From: an uncultured Parvularculaceae bacterium
Lineage (GTDB): Bacteria; Pseudomonadota; Alphaproteobacteria; Caulobacterales; Parvularculaceae
Assembly (NCBI GenBank): GCA_947259375.1
Contig: CAMYLZ010000028.1
Span: 37,154-101,153 of the forward strand
Direction of reading: 5' to 3'
DNA: 64,000 nucleotides
Shown: positions 1 to 10,082 of the stretch, piece by piece
How positions within the stretch are numbered: position 1 is the stretch's first letter
Layout: each line of letters opens with the position of its first letter
Made by a program: the position numbers and the translations under genes
The notes under the pieces: generated by a model
Database searches by the model: none
Seen by the model: only the letters and a program-made list of their open reading frames with translations
Told to the model about the DNA's origin: nothing

Positions 1-556
1 AGAAATAGCGCCGCCACTGGCCACGTGTTTCACTGGCGATGGGCAAGATCAGCTTCGGGATCCAGATCGTGATCGGATAATTGAGGAACTGCCCCGTCAG
101 GCCGCGATTAAGCCGTTCGATAAAGCGCCGCAGCGGGCTCGCCGCGCGATAGTCCTCCACCGACATCGGCGTCCAGACATAATCGACGCCCTTGAAATTG
201 GTCTTGCCGTGATGAAAACGGTTATGGCCGGTCTCCCACAGGCTGGCAGAATGCGCCGTCGGCAGAAAAGCGAGCCGGCCGATGATCTGGTTGGCGCGCA
301 ATGACGGCAAAAAGCATTTATGCACGCAGTCATGACCGATGATGAACAAAAGCCCCAGCGTGAAGCCGTTGGCGACCGCCGCGACGATGTTGAGCGCCAG
401 CGGGAACGGGCCAATCGCGCCATATAACGTCGCCGCATAGGCGGCGAAATGGATGACGGCGATCACAAGGCCTTTGGACCATGACGGCGTTTCCACCGCG
501 CGGCGCTCTTCTTCGCTCAGCCATTCAAATGGCCGGCCGCTCGGTTCGATAGTCAT
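1..556 (-). CDS. Fatty acid desaturase, 3' end cut off by window edge
   Basis: The visible 185 residues carry two of the three histidine boxes of membrane fatty acid desaturases: HDCVH at residues 75-79 and HNRFHH at 111-116, each next to hydrophobic segments (about 29-49 and 55-73). The third box would lie beyond the window edge. The family are diiron enzymes of the inner membrane that introduce double bonds into acyl chains, or hydroxylate lipids or carotenoids; the substrate cannot be told here. The ATG at 556 is used; an in-frame GTG at 571 is an alternative. It is followed upstream by the DUF885 gene on the same strand, about 100 bases away. Confidence 0.85.
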   Translation of the reverse strand, partial: MTIEPSGRPFEWLSEEERRAVETPSWSKGLVIAVIHFAAYAATLYGAIGPFPLALNIVAAVANGFTLGLLFIIGHDCVHKCFLPSLRANQIIGRLAFLPTAHSASLWETGHNRFHHGKTNFKGVDYVWTPMSVEDYRAASPLRRFIERLNRGLTGQFLNYPITIWIPKLILPIASETRGQWRRYF

Positions 557-658
557 GGATGTGACGCTCACTCGTTGCCCTTGCGCCAGATTACGCAAGC
601 GCCGCTATTGTTCAAGGCGGCGCGGCAGCGCATTTCTATCAATCCGTAGGCGAAACGA

Positions 659-2599
659 TCAGGATTGTTTCTGGGCTTCGATCCAGGCGTTGATTTTGCG
701 TTCAAGAACCGGCATCGGCACGGCGCCAGTCAGCAAGACCTCATCGTGGAACGCGCGAATATCGAAGGCATCCCCAAGCTCGGCTTCCGCCTTCGCTCGA
801 AATTCGCCAATGCGGATCATGCCGAGCTTGTAGGAACAGGCCTGACCGGGGATCGCCGCATATCGCTCAACCTCGCGCGTCACGGATGCACGCGTCTCCC
901 CGGTAACCGCGACCATGTAATCGATCGCCTGCTCGCGCGACCAGCGTTTGTAATGAAGGCCGGTGTCGACCACGAGCCGCGCGGCGCGGAAAATCTCCGC
1001 CTGCAAGCGGCCAAGATCGCCAAGCGGGTCGTCATCATAAAGGCCCATTTCCTTGGCGAGCTGTTCGCCATACAGCGCCCAGCCTTCTGAAAATTCCGAA
1101 TAGCTGAGCATATTACGGATAAGCGGCATGTCCGCGACCGATCGCTGCAAGGAAATCTGGAAATGATGCCCCGGCACGGCCTCATGATGGGTCAGGGTCC
1201 GCAAACCGAACTTTGGATTGTCGGCGGTGTTTTTCAGATTAATCCAGTAATTGCCGGGGCGCGAGCCGTCGAGCGGCGCGGCGGAATAATAGGCCCCGGG
1301 CGCTGAGTCCTGCTCATAGACCGGCACGCGGCGAACCTCGACCGATTGGGCGGGAAGCGTCTGGAACCATTGCGGCGCGAGCGCCATCACCGCGTCAATT
1401 TGCTCGCGCAACAACTGCAACAGCGCAGCGCGGCCTTCATCATTATTCGCAAAGACGTTTTCCGGCCGGGCCGCGAGCACCTCAATGCGTTCCGAAACCG
1501 ATCCTTCCGCCAGCCCTTCGCGGCGCAGGATCGCGTCCATCTCCGCCGTGATGCGAGCGACTTCCGCAAGGCCAAGCTGATGGACGTCCTCGCCGCTCAT
1601 GCCGCCAGCGCCATAGGCGTTCAGCGCAAACTGGTAATAGGCCTCGCCCTCCTCGCCGAGCCGCCAAACGCCGGGCGTCTCGTCGGCTTGCGCCAATAGC
1701 GGCTCCATCGCTGCTTTCAGGCGCTGATAAGCCGGATAGACATTCGCCGTCAGCGCTTCGCCGGCTTTTTCCAGGAGATCGGCGCGCGCTTCCTCGCTCA
1801 CCCCCTCCATCGCGTTCAGCTTTTCGCTCAACGTCGTGATCAGCACATTCTCGCCCGGTACCGGCGCGGTAAAACCATCAAGCGATGCGATAACGCCCTC
1901 AATGACAAATCGCGGCGGCGCAATGCCGATCGCCGCGTCGGCGCCGACGGTTTCGATCGCTTCGTCAAAAGCCGGGCCGAAGGCGTTCATGCGCGCGATA
2001 TAGGCTTCCGCATCCGCCGACGTGCGCAGCGGCTGGCCCGTGGTGAGAAGCTGTGGCAACGCCAGATGCAGCCCGGTGAGCTGGGTGATGTAATAAGGCG
2101 TGACGGCCCAGCTTGACCCGACTGACGGCACGCTGCCGCCCGCCGGTGCGGCGCCGCCAAAATCAAACTGATTGCGCCGGGCCGCGGTCTCATACGCATT
2201 CCGCAACACGTCATACGTGATCGCCGCGGTTCCAGAGAGCTTCGCGCGATCATGGCTGCGTAATTCCTGCAGGAAACTTTCATTGAGCGCGCGCATTTGC
2301 TGATGAGCGTGAAAACCATAACCGCCAAGGCGGGCGTTATAGCCCTCGCCGGCGATCTCTTCGGAAACGCCAAGCGCGCTGGCGCCTTCCGGATAGGCTT
2401 GCAACAGCCGGGCGCCATGCCGGTCGGCCATCGCCAGAAAAGTTTCCGACGGGTCGGCCGGTGTTTCGGCCGCTTGCGGCGCGGCCTCGATCGCCTGCGG
2501 CGATGTTTCAGGCGGCGCAGCATTCTCGCCGCATGCCGTCAGCAACAAGAAAGCGAGCGCGCCGCCCGCCAAAAGTTCGATTTTCCCGCGCGATTTCAT
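659..2599 (-). CDS. DUF885 family lipoprotein (putative zinc metallopeptidase)
   Basis: The 646-residue protein starts with a lipoprotein signal: a hydrophobic stretch ending in LLLTAC, with the modified cysteine at residue 23. The mature part begins with an A/P/E-rich linker. Around residue 471 it has HHEAVPGHHFQ, the HExxxGHH-type signature of DUF885, whose members are thought to be zinc-dependent peptidases or dipeptidyl carboxypeptidase-like hydrolases. Full family length and an undisturbed frame suggest an active, membrane-anchored periplasmic or surface enzyme. Substrate is unknown. It stands alone between the desaturase and a DUF3108 gene on the same strand, with no obvious operon partner. 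Confidence 0.88.
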   Translation of the reverse strand: MKSRGKIELLAGGALAFLLLTACGENAAPPETSPQAIEAAPQAAETPADPSETFLAMADRHGARLLQAYPEGASALGVSEEIAGEGYNARLGGYGFHAHQQMRALNESFLQELRSHDRAKLSGTAAITYDVLRNAYETAARRNQFDFGGAAPAGGSVPSVGSSWAVTPYYITQLTGLHLALPQLLTTGQPLRTSADAEAYIARMNAFGPAFDEAIETVGADAAIGIAPPRFVIEGVIASLDGFTAPVPGENVLITTLSEKLNAMEGVSEEARADLLEKAGEALTANVYPAYQRLKAAMEPLLAQADETPGVWRLGEEGEAYYQFALNAYGAGGMSGEDVHQLGLAEVARITAEMDAILRREGLAEGSVSERIEVLAARPENVFANNDEGRAALLQLLREQIDAVMALAPQWFQTLPAQSVEVRRVPVYEQDSAPGAYYSAAPLDGSRPGNYWINLKNTADNPKFGLRTLTHHEAVPGHHFQISLQRSVADMPLIRNMLSYSEFSEGWALYGEQLAKEMGLYDDDPLGDLGRLQAEIFRAARLVVDTGLHYKRWSREQAIDYMVAVTGETRASVTREVERYAAIPGQACSYKLGMIRIGEFRAKAEAELGDAFDIRAFHDEVLLTGAVPMPVLERKINAWIEAQKQS

Positions 2600-2760
2600 G
2601 ATGTCGCCCCCCGCTCGTCCGGCGTCGTAACGACATGGACCTTACCGCTCCATGCCGCTCAGCCATAGATGGCGGCGGGTTTTTGTGAATCAAAAAACCA
2701 GGAGCGACGCCCTCGGGCCACACCCGCCGCCGCCTCACGGAGCCGCCAGCTAGCCCATTG

Positions 2761-3561
2761 TTATTCCAGAGTTATTTTTGGAAGATCGCCAGCCACGCCA
2801 AGCCGGACCTTGTAGCGCACCATGTCGCCCGCGGCCTCGCGCATTTTCAACAACTCCCCGGTTTTTTGATCGAGCCAGAACACCGCCTCGCCCCGGCCGC
2901 CATAATCGATCCGGAGCTTCCAGGTCTTGATCGCGCGGCCGGAGAAATCCTCAAGCACATCGTCGCCGATAACCGTATAGGCATAGGCCTGCGGCGGCGT
3001 CGCCGATCCGGGATGGTAGAAATTGAGATTGAATGTCTTGCCATTCTCCAGCGGCAACAGCGCGAACGTTTCTATATCGAGCTCCCAGTTGAGCGTGTTC
3101 GCTGCTTTCTCGATCCGGAAATCAGCTTTGGCATTCCCATCGACGCCTTTCGCGCCGACGACTTTATCGCTCGAGAATTCGTATGCCGAGATTTCGCCAT
3201 CCGCGCCGCGTTTGTCGATTTGATATATTGGCGCGAAGTCCGAGACCTTGTTGAGCGAATAAATTTCACGCTGCGCGCGCGCATCGTCACCGCGCCATAG
3301 CTGCTTGATTTCGACCAGCGCCTCGCCCTCGCGTTCGATGATCCGCAAGCTGCGCGTCCATAAAGACAGGCTTTCGAGGTCGTTCGAATTCTTGTCCTTG
3401 ATATAAACAATATATTCCCGTGCGCCCTCGCGATAATCGCTCGCCTCGAGGCCCGAGAATGAAAATTCCTCTGCTTGCGGCGCCGCCGCGACCTGCGTCG
3501 CGGCCTGCATTGCGGCGAGCAAACCGATGGCGCCCGCCGCGAATACTCGTGACAATTTCAT
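2761..3561 (-). CDS. DUF3108 domain-containing exported protein
   Basis: The 266-residue protein has a cleavable signal peptide (about residues 1-22, ending AAP) and then one domain of beta-rich appearance resembling DUF3108: a YIVYIKDKN segment near the N-terminus and AVFWLDQKTGELLKM near the C-terminus, which is the usual F-W-hydrophobic-D-x-x-x-x-x-hydrophobic-K pattern. The family is periplasmic and has no assigned biochemical role. The start at 3561 was chosen because the longer frame lacks a signal sequence and overlaps the pnp terminator region. It is the first gene past the strong terminator that follows pnp, so it is probably transcribed separately. Confidence 0.7.
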   Translation of the reverse strand: MKLSRVFAAGAIGLLAAMQAATQVAAAPQAEEFSFSGLEASDYREGAREYIVYIKDKNSNDLESLSLWTRSLRIIEREGEALVEIKQLWRGDDARAQREIYSLNKVSDFAPIYQIDKRGADGEISAYEFSSDKVVGAKGVDGNAKADFRIEKAANTLNWELDIETFALLPLENGKTFNLNFYHPGSATPPQAYAYTVIGDDVLEDFSGRAIKTWKLRIDYGGRGEAVFWLDQKTGELLKMREAAGDMVRYKVRLGVAGDLPKITLE

Positions 3562-3674
3562 GATCCCTCCAATTGATTTTGTCCCGTTTCGGGCCCGCAA
3601 TCTCACGGAGGGCGCCGTCGGACGCAAACCCGCATCGGCAGGATGGTCGTGAAAATCGGCGGATCGCCGGCGCA

Positions 3675-3710
3675 ACAAAAAACGGGCCCGCATGCGGGCC
3701 CGTTTTCCTA
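3675..3710 (-). terminator. Rho-independent terminator downstream of pnp
   Basis: A near-perfect GC hairpin, AACGGGCCCG paired with CGGGCCCGTT (3681-3704), lies just past the pnp stop codon. On the minus strand it is followed by a run of T (GTTTTTTG), the standard intrinsic terminator layout. It separates pnp from the DUF3108 gene. Confidence 0.85.
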
Positions 3711-3733
3711 CAATCCATGAAGCAAGGCGAAAG

Positions 3734-5860
3734 CTAGTCTTCGCTCTTGTCCTTCTTGATCTCCTGGCCGGTTTCCTGGTCCACGATCTTCATCGACAGG
3801 CGCACCTTGCCGCGATCGTCGAAGCCAAGCAGCTTTACGAACACTTCATCGCCTTCCTTGACGACATCGGTGGTTTTTTCCGGCCGGCCGTCGGCAAGCT
3901 GCGAGATATGCACGAGGCCGTCGCGGGCCCCGAAGAAATTGACGAAAGCGCCAAAGTCCATGGTCTTGACCACTTTGCCTTTGTAGATTTCGCCCACTTC
4001 CGGTTCGGCGACGATCGAGTGGATCCACTTATAGGCCGCATCGATCTTTTCCTTGTCGCTCGACGCGATCTTGATCAGGCCGTCATCATTGATGTCGACC
4101 TTGGCGCCGGTCTCTTCGACAATCTGGCGAATGACCTTGCCGCCGGAACCGATGACGTCGCGGATTTTGTCCTTGGCGATCTGCATCGTCTCGATACGCG
4201 GCGCATAATCGCCAAGATCGTCACGCGCATGATCGAGCGCCTTGCTCATTTCGCCAAGGATGTGCATCCGGCCGTCTTTGGCCTGACCGAGGGCGATCTG
4301 CATGATTTCCTCAGTGATGCCGGCAATCTTGATGTCCATCTGCAACGAGGTGACCCCTTGGTCCGTACCCGCCACTTTGAAGTCCATGTCGCCAAGATGG
4401 TCTTCATCGCCAAGAATATCGGAGAGGACCGCGTAGCGTTCGCCCTCAAGGATAAGACCCATGGCGATGCCCGCCACCGGACGCTTCACCGGCACGCCGG
4501 CGTCCATCAGCGCCAGCGACGAGCCGCAAACCGTCGCCATGGAGGACGAGCCGTTCGACTCGGTGATCTCCGAGACGAGACGGATCACATAGGGAAACTC
4601 TTCCTGGGACGGAATAACTGCCTTCATGGCGCGCCAAGCGAGCTTGCCGTGTCCGATTTCGCGGCGGCCCGTAAAGCCCATGCGGCCAACCTCGCCGACC
4701 GAATAAGGCGGGAAGTTGTAATGCAGGAGGAAGTTTTCCTTATAGGTTCCCGACAGGGCGTCGATGAACTGCTCATCTTCGCCGGTGCCGAGGGTCGCAA
4801 CCACCAGCGCCTGCGTTTCCCCGCGGGTGAACAGCGAAGAACCATGGGTGCGCGGCAGGACGCCGGCTTCGGCAAGGATCGGGCGCACCGTCTTGGTGTC
4901 GCGGCCGTCAATGCGCTCGCCCGTGTCGAGAATGCCATTGCGCACGATGTCGGATTCGATCGCCTTGAAGGCGCCGCCGACCAGCGATTTCGACGGCGCG
5001 TTTTCATCATCCTCGATGCAAAGCGCTTCAACCGCTTTGGCTTTCGCCGCCGCGATCGCTTCCTGACGCTCTTGCTTGACGACGATTTTATAGGCCGCGC
5101 GCAAATCGTCTTCGACAATGCCGCGCACTTTCGCTTCAAGCTCGGAATTGTCCGCCGGCGCGAAGTCCCACGGTTCTTTGGCGGCCTCTTCGGCGAAATC
5201 GATGATCACGCCGATTGCTTCTTTCGCCGCGTTATGGCCGAAATTGACAGCGCCCAGCATGACTTCTTCAGAAAGCTCTTTGGCTTCCGATTCCACCATC
5301 ATGACGGCGTCAGACGTGCCCGCCATGACGAGGTCGAGGGCGCTCTCGCCCATTTCGTCGATTTGCGGATTGAGGACATATTCGCCATTGATATAGCCGA
5401 CGCGCGCCGCGCCGATCGGGCCCATGAAAGGCACGCCGGAAATGGTGAGCGCAGCCGACGCCGCGATCATCGCAACGACATCCGGATCATTTTCGAGATC
5501 GTGGCTCAGAACCTGGCAGACGACCAGCACTTCGTTCTTGAAGCCTTTCACGAACAGCGGTCGGATCGGCCGGTCGATGAGGCGCGAGGTCAGCGTCTCC
5601 TTTTCGGTCGGACGCCCTTCGCGCTTGAAATAACCGCCCGGCACGCGACCGGCAGCGTAGTATCTTTCCTGGTAATGAACCGTCAACGGAAAGAAATCGA
5701 AAGCGGGGTTCGGTTCTTTCGCAGCCGTGACCGCAGCGAGGACGGAGGTTTCGCCATAGGTGACGAGCACCGCGCCGTCGGCCTGGCGCGCAATGCGCCC
5801 GGTTTCGAGGGTCAGCGTTCTGCCGCCCCATTCAATCGATTTTTTCGTGATTTTGAACAT
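3734..5860 (-). CDS. pnp: Polyribonucleotide nucleotidyltransferase (PNPase)
   Basis: A full-length 708-residue PNPase. Two RNase PH-like domains flank the helical linker; the second includes FTRGETQ, followed by a KH domain with the GxxG loop in [12 protein letters not shown] (about residue 565) and a C-terminal S1 domain (about 622-690). The enzyme degrades RNA 3' to 5' by phosphorolysis and is a core degradosome partner in the cytoplasm. In most proteobacteria it directly follows rpsO. Here an SDR gene and a terminator lie between them, so pnp probably has its own promoter in 5861-5930. A strong terminator follows. Confidence 0.98.
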   Translation of the reverse strand: MFKITKKSIEWGGRTLTLETGRIARQADGAVLVTYGETSVLAAVTAAKEPNPAFDFFPLTVHYQERYYAAGRVPGGYFKREGRPTEKETLTSRLIDRPIRPLFVKGFKNEVLVVCQVLSHDLENDPDVVAMIAASAALTISGVPFMGPIGAARVGYINGEYVLNPQIDEMGESALDLVMAGTSDAVMMVESEAKELSEEVMLGAVNFGHNAAKEAIGVIIDFAEEAAKEPWDFAPADNSELEAKVRGIVEDDLRAAYKIVVKQERQEAIAAAKAKAVEALCIEDDENAPSKSLVGGAFKAIESDIVRNGILDTGERIDGRDTKTVRPILAEAGVLPRTHGSSLFTRGETQALVVATLGTGEDEQFIDALSGTYKENFLLHYNFPPYSVGEVGRMGFTGRREIGHGKLAWRAMKAVIPSQEEFPYVIRLVSEITESNGSSSMATVCGSSLALMDAGVPVKRPVAGIAMGLILEGERYAVLSDILGDEDHLGDMDFKVAGTDQGVTSLQMDIKIAGITEEIMQIALGQAKDGRMHILGEMSKALDHARDDLGDYAPRIETMQIAKDKIRDVIGSGGKVIRQIVEETGAKVDINDDGLIKIASSDKEKIDAAYKWIHSIVAEPEVGEIYKGKVVKTMDFGAFVNFFGARDGLVHISQLADGRPEKTTDVVKEGDEVFVKLLGFDDRGKVRLSMKIVDQETGQEIKKDKSED

Positions 5861-5930
5861 ATTTTCTCTTCTCTTCTTCGTACTGCGTCATACGCGGATC
5901 GCATGACGCGCGGGGGTTATGAAGCCGGAA

Positions 5931-5960
5931 GCAAAAGCGCCGCCTTGAGGGCGGCGCGCT
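5931..5960 (-). terminator. Intrinsic terminator between the SDR gene and pnp
   Basis: Arms GCGCCGCC (5937-5944) and GGCGGCGC (5950-5957) are perfect inverted repeats with a 5-base loop. Read on the minus strand the stem is followed by TTTTGC. It sits immediately after the SDR stop codon and would end the rpsO-SDR transcript before pnp. Confidence 0.75.
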
Positions 5961-5962
5961 TG

Positions 5963-6724
5963 TTATCTCGGCTGCATTCTGATGGCTCCATCGAGCCTTA
6001 TGGTTTCGCCGTTCATCATTGTGTTTCGGCAAATCTCAAGCGCCAGGGACGCATATTCCTCGGGTTTGCCCAACCGTTTCGGGAACGGCACCATGGCGGC
6101 GAGCGCATCTTGAACCTTCTGGTCCATGCCCGCCATCATCGGCGTCCAGAAAATGCCGGGGGCGATTGTGTTGACGCGCACGCCGATATTCATGAGGTCG
6201 CGCGCAATCGGAAGCGTCATCGCGACGACGCCGCCTTTGGAGGCCGCATAAGCCGCCTGACCGATCTGGCCGTCAAAGGCGGCGACCGATGCGGTGTTGA
6301 TGATGACGCCGCGCTCTCCATCCGCTTGCGGATCGTTCTTTTCCATTTCCGCCGCGACAAGGCGAATGCAGTTAAACGTGCCGACGAGATTGACATCGAT
6401 CACTTTCCGGAAGCTGTCGAGCCGGTGCGCGCCGTTCTTGCCGGTCGTTTTCTCGCCAATGGCGATGCCGGCGCAATTCACCAGAATCGACGGCGCGCCA
6501 TTGGCGCTGATCGATTTTTCAAGCGACGCGGCGACGCTCGCCTCGTCGGAAACATTGGTCTTGCAAAAGACGCCGCCGAGCTTTTCCGCCTGCGCCTCGC
6601 CTTTTTCTTCTTGCAGATCCCAGATCGCGACTTTCGCGCCGGCTGCGCTCAACGCTTCGGCGGTCGCGCCGCCAAGGCCGGACGCGCCGCCGGTGATGAT
6701 TGCTGAAACGCCTGCAAGCTTCAT
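5963..6724 (-). CDS. SDR family oxidoreductase, HSD10 / 3-hydroxyacyl-CoA dehydrogenase type
   Basis: A classical 253-residue short-chain dehydrogenase. The NAD-binding motif TGGASGLGG is at residues 11-19, the acidic D36-type position (WDLQEEK) indicates NAD preference, and the active-site motif is YAASK (about 159-163). The C-terminus (GEPxxYASLALEICRN-like) matches the HSD17B10 / 2-methyl-3-hydroxybutyryl-CoA dehydrogenase group of fatty-acid and isoleucine breakdown; substrate is inferred from resemblance only. Its position between rpsO and pnp, a pair normally adjacent, is unusual. A terminator directly follows it. Confidence 0.85.
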   Translation of the reverse strand: MKLAGVSAIITGGASGLGGATAEALSAAGAKVAIWDLQEEKGEAQAEKLGGVFCKTNVSDEASVAASLEKSISANGAPSILVNCAGIAIGEKTTGKNGAHRLDSFRKVIDVNLVGTFNCIRLVAAEMEKNDPQADGERGVIINTASVAAFDGQIGQAAYAASKGGVVAMTLPIARDLMNIGVRVNTIAPGIFWTPMMAGMDQKVQDALAAMVPFPKRLGKPEEYASLALEICRNTMMNGETIRLDGAIRMQPR

Positions 6725-6820
6725 ATGCGTGGCTCCTGATTTGCCGGCCCCTAATTTGCGGGCTTGGGCGAAGGCGCGAACCGCCCCCGCCCGGCTTGGC
6801 GGAAAACGTTCCGCGCAGAA

Positions 6821-7090
6821 CTAGCGGCGCAAGCCCAGCTCTTCGATAAGCTTCTGGTAGCGGCCAACATCGTTGCGCTTGACATAATCCAGAAGACGCC
6901 GGCGTTGTGAGACCATTTTCAACAGTCCGCGGCGCGAGTGATTGTCTTTCTTGTGTTCTTTGAAATGCTCGGTCAGATTCGAGATGCGCTCCGACAGGAT
7001 CGCGACCTGTACTTCCGGCGAACCGGTGTCGCCGTCATTTTGCGCAAATTTCTTGATGAGTTCAGCCTTACGGCCAGCCGTAATCGACAT
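6821..7090 (-). CDS. rpsO: 30S ribosomal protein S15
   Basis: The 89-residue protein has the canonical S15 sequence, including [16 protein letters not shown] and the C-terminal [21 protein letters not shown]15 binds 16S rRNA early in assembly of the 30S platform. It heads the truncated 3' part of the truB-rpsO-pnp order: truB lies 3.4 kb upstream past three or four inserted genes. Upstream is a divergent glycoside hydrolase gene, so rpsO must be read from a promoter in 7091-7337. Confidence 0.98.
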   Translation of the reverse strand: MSITAGRKAELIKKFAQNDGDTGSPEVQVAILSERISNLTEHFKEHKKDNHSRRGLLKMVSQRRRLLDYVKRNDVGRYQKLIEELGLRR

Positions 7091-7281
7091 GCATATTCTC
7101 CGCGGCGTCCCTTGAAAAAAATCGGCCCCGCCGGGACGCCGTCCAGCAGGGTCGTCAGATTGCGGGGCTTATGCGGGAAAAGCGCTGCAATAGCAAGGCC
7201 TCGCCGCCCGCCGGCGGCCGCGCATGCGTTGCCTTGAGGCGGCGTCGGGCCTAGATTGAAAGAAAATGTAAAAATACACAA

Positions 7282-7302
7282 AAAGCGCCTGGTTGGCGCT
7301 GC
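7282..7302 (-). terminator. Hairpin with T-run in the rpsO upstream region
   Basis: AGCGCC (7284-7289) and GGCGCT (7295-7300) form a short stem. On the minus strand it is followed by TTTTTGTG. It resembles a weak intrinsic terminator but has no gene before it on that strand within reach. It could be a leader structure or block read-through from antisense transcription across the GH13 gene. Confidence 0.35.
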
Positions 7303-7337
7303 AAACACCCAATTTTGGGCGCATCCGGAGGGAAAGA

Positions 7338-9308
7338 ATGCAAGCTTTTTGCAAAACAATGATTGGCGCGACATCCTTATTGGCGGCCGCCTGCAGTGAG
7401 CACGCGCCGGACGCCGCATCCTCCAGCAAATCGGCCGCCACCGGTCTCACGGCGCCGGGGCGCGAGGCGCCGCCACAGACAGCCTTTGACGACCCGCCTT
7501 CCTGGGCTGAAACGGCCGTCTGGTATCAGATTTTCGCCGAGCGCTTCCATAATGGCGACCCGGAAAACGACCCGCGCCCGCAAGATATTGAAGGCACCTA
7601 TCCGGGCTTTATTCCCGATAGCTGGCGGATCACGCCCTGGACTCAGGACTGGTACCAGCCGGACGCCTATTTCGCCGATGTCGAGGGGCGCGCCGACGAG
7701 AACGGCAACCCTATCGACAATTTCGACCAGATGCTGGGGCTGCGCCGTTATGGCGGCGACCTTCAGGGCGTCATCGACAAGCTCGATTATCTCGAACAGC
7801 TCGGCGTCACCGCCATTTATTTCAACCCGCTCAATGACGCGCCGTCGCTGCATAAATTCGACGCCCGCAACTGGCGCCATATCGACCGCAATTTCGGCCC
7901 GACGCCCGACCGCGACATTGCGCTGATGGCGCGCGAGACGCCGGATGATCCTTCGACCTGGGTGATGACCGGCGCGGACGCCCTGTTCGTTGAATTAATC
8001 AGTGAGCTGCACAAGCGCGACATCAAAGTGATCCTCGATTATTCATGGAACCATACCGGCCATCGCTTCTGGGCGTGGAACGACCTGCTTGAAAAGCAGC
8101 AACAGTCGAAATATGCGGACTGGTACTGGGTCGAGCGCTTTGACGATCTCGATACGCCGGAGAACGAATTTTCCTATCGCGGCTGGTTCGGCGTGCCGTC
8201 CCTGCCGGAAATCAAGGAAACGGTTTATGTGGACCATGCCGAGAAGATCGAGCCGTTTGACGGCGATATCGCCAGCGACGCCGTCAAGCAGCACATCTTC
8301 GCCGTCACGCGCCGCTGGCTCGACCCCAATGGCGACGGCGACCCGTCAGACGGCGTTGACGGGTTTCGCCTCGATGTGGCGGCCGAAATTCCGTTCGGCT
8401 TCTGGCGCGACTATCGCCGTTTTGTACGCGAGATAAATCCGGACGCCTATCTTGTCGGCGAGGTCTGGTGGGAGGCCTGGCCCGACAAACTGCTCGACCC
8501 GGCGGCGTTCCTTGAAGGGGATGTTTTCGATGCGGTGATGAATTACCGTTGGTATCGCGCCGCCCGGCGGTTTTTCGCGCAAGCGCCGGAGGAAATCGCC
8601 GTATCGGAGTTCGTCGACCAGTTACAGGCGCTGAGCGAAAACATCCGCCCACAGAATAGTCGCGCCATGATGAATATGAGCGCCAGCCATGACGCGCCGC
8701 GCCTCGCCACATCGCTGTTCAACAAAAACATGTACAAGGTAAACGCCAAGGCGACGCAAGACCCGGATTACAAGATCCACAAACCGGACGCGGACACGTA
8801 CCAGACGCTGCGCCTGTTGCTCGCCCATCAGTTCACTTATGTGGGCGCGCCGCAAATCTGGGCTGGCGATGAAATGGGCATGTGGGGCTCTGACGACCCA
8901 CATACGCGAAAGCCGCTGATCTGGCCGGAATACGCTTTCGTACCGGAGACCGGCCACCCGCTCGGCGCCGAACGTCCCGCCGACCCGGTGCGTTTTGACG
9001 AAGCGCTGTTTGATTATTATCGCCGCCTCATCGCGCTGCGCAAAGCGCATCCGGTTCTCGCCCGGGGCGAAATAGAATTCATCACGATCGATGATGACAA
9101 TAATGTGCTCGCTTATCGCCGTCATGACGAGACGGACGAGATCATCGCTGTCTTCAATAGCGGGAACGCCGCGCAGACCGTCAATATTCCCGCGACCGGC
9201 GGCGCCTATCACGACCTGCTGGGCGGCCCCGCGCCGGAACCGACGGCTGACGGGCTGGTTGTCACCATCGCGCCGCGCGCCGCGGCTATTCTCGGCCGGG
9301 CGCCGTAA
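7338..9308 (+). CDS. GH13 alpha-amylase family lipoprotein
   Basis: A 656-residue protein with a lipoprotein signal (LLAAAC, Cys19) and a GH13 barrel. Region I is LDYSWNHTGH, region II GFRLDVAAE with the nucleophile Asp near 345, region III VGEVWWE with the acid/base Glu near 375, and region IV SASHDAPR with the stabilising Asp near 452. A C-terminal beta domain follows. Such enzymes cleave alpha-1,4-glucans (amylase, cyclomaltodextrinase or neopullulanase types); the exact type is not determinable here. The start at 7338 is set by GGAGGG six bases upstream and by the signal peptide. It is inserted, opposite in strand, into the truB-rpsO interval. Confidence 0.92.
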   Translation: MQAFCKTMIGATSLLAAACSEHAPDAASSSKSAATGLTAPGREAPPQTAFDDPPSWAETAVWYQIFAERFHNGDPENDPRPQDIEGTYPGFIPDSWRITPWTQDWYQPDAYFADVEGRADENGNPIDNFDQMLGLRRYGGDLQGVIDKLDYLEQLGVTAIYFNPLNDAPSLHKFDARNWRHIDRNFGPTPDRDIALMARETPDDPSTWVMTGADALFVELISELHKRDIKVILDYSWNHTGHRFWAWNDLLEKQQQSKYADWYWVERFDDLDTPENEFSYRGWFGVPSLPEIKETVYVDHAEKIEPFDGDIASDAVKQHIFAVTRRWLDPNGDGDPSDGVDGFRLDVAAEIPFGFWRDYRRFVREINPDAYLVGEVWWEAWPDKLLDPAAFLEGDVFDAVMNYRWYRAARRFFAQAPEEIAVSEFVDQLQALSENIRPQNSRAMMNMSASHDAPRLATSLFNKNMYKVNAKATQDPDYKIHKPDADTYQTLRLLLAHQFTYVGAPQIWAGDEMGMWGSDDPHTRKPLIWPEYAFVPETGHPLGAERPADPVRFDEALFDYYRRLIALRKAHPVLARGEIEFITIDDDNNVLAYRRHDETDEIIAVFNSGNAAQTVNIPATGGAYHDLLGGPAPEPTADGLVVTIAPRAAAILGRAP

Positions 9309-9331
9309 GCCGCGCCGCTGTCCCCGGCGCC

Positions 9332-10036
9332 TTAGAAAAATGACGGTACGACATTGATCACATTGTGACCGATAATCGCCGGCACAACGCTTCCCGTCCG
9401 TTCGCGGATCCATAACAGGCCGAATCCGAGATAACCGGTGACGCCAATCGCGAACCAGCTAAGGGAAATTTCACCGCCGGAAACGGCCAAGCCGTGACCG
9501 AGCCCGAACAGGACCGTCGTCAGCAGGCCGGCGAGATTAATCCGCGCCCCGAGCAAATTGACGCCGCCAGAAGGAACCGCCATGGCGAGCACCGCAAGAA
9601 ACAGCCCGCGGAAAAACGGCTCTTCATCAAGACCCGGCATTGTCGCCTGATAGGCGAGCCGTTCTGGATCGATAGAGCGCCCGTTGGCTGACCAGATTTC
9701 CAGGCCGATGACGCTTGCCGTGAGCAATATGATGGCGATGGCCGCCGGAAGGAGGGAACCCGATTGCTGCCGAAGCATAAATCCTACGCTCGCGGGCGTG
9801 ACCGACTTCGTCGTCAGCGCCAGAACGCCGAACGATGCAAGCGTCAAAAATATCGCTGCGATCTTTCCGCCCCAGTTCCAGTTGAGCGGCCCAATATATT
9901 CGGCAAGCGGAATGATTTCGCCGCCAAAGAAAACGGCGGCGAAATAAGCGCAAAAGATGACCAATGAGGCCGCCAACCACCCGGCCCGAACCGTCGCAAG
10001 GCCGAACACCCGAAACACAACGACGATGGCGAGCAC
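9332..10036 (-). CDS. CPBP family intramembrane glutamic endopeptidase
   Basis: The 234-residue polytopic protein carries all CPBP (Abi/Rce1-like) motifs: DEEPFFRG (the EExxxR motif, about residues 137-144), FGLGHG (FxxxH) and HNVIN near the C-terminus. Members cleave within the membrane; roles include prenyl-protein processing and bacteriocin self-immunity, and the role here is unknown. The only usable start is a GTG at 10036 without a clear ribosome site. The open frame runs back to a stop at 10087, exactly where a decayed DUF2975 gene on the other strand begins, so the N-terminus may be slightly shortened. Confidence 0.85.
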   Translation of the reverse strand: MLAIVVVFRVFGLATVRAGWLAASLVIFCAYFAAVFFGGEIIPLAEYIGPLNWNWGGKIAAIFLTLASFGVLALTTKSVTPASVGFMLRQQSGSLLPAAIAIILLTASVIGLEIWSANGRSIDPERLAYQATMPGLDEEPFFRGLFLAVLAMAVPSGGVNLLGARINLAGLLTTVLFGLGHGLAVSGGEISLSWFAIGVTGYLGFGLLWIRERTGSVVPAIIGHNVINVVPSFF

Positions 10037-10082
10037 CGGTGCCCATAGATGGGCGCAGGGCGAACATAACCTGCCAGTCTGG

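Noticed and set aside
599..623. GCGCCGC/GCGGCGC hairpin after the DUF885 gene
   Set aside because: There is no T-run on the minus strand, so it is not supported as an intrinsic terminator.
3692..6706. A 1004-codon plus-strand open frame opposite pnp and the SDR gene
   Set aside because: It is the antisense shadow of pnp; it crosses a terminator and has no ribosome site or recognisable domain.
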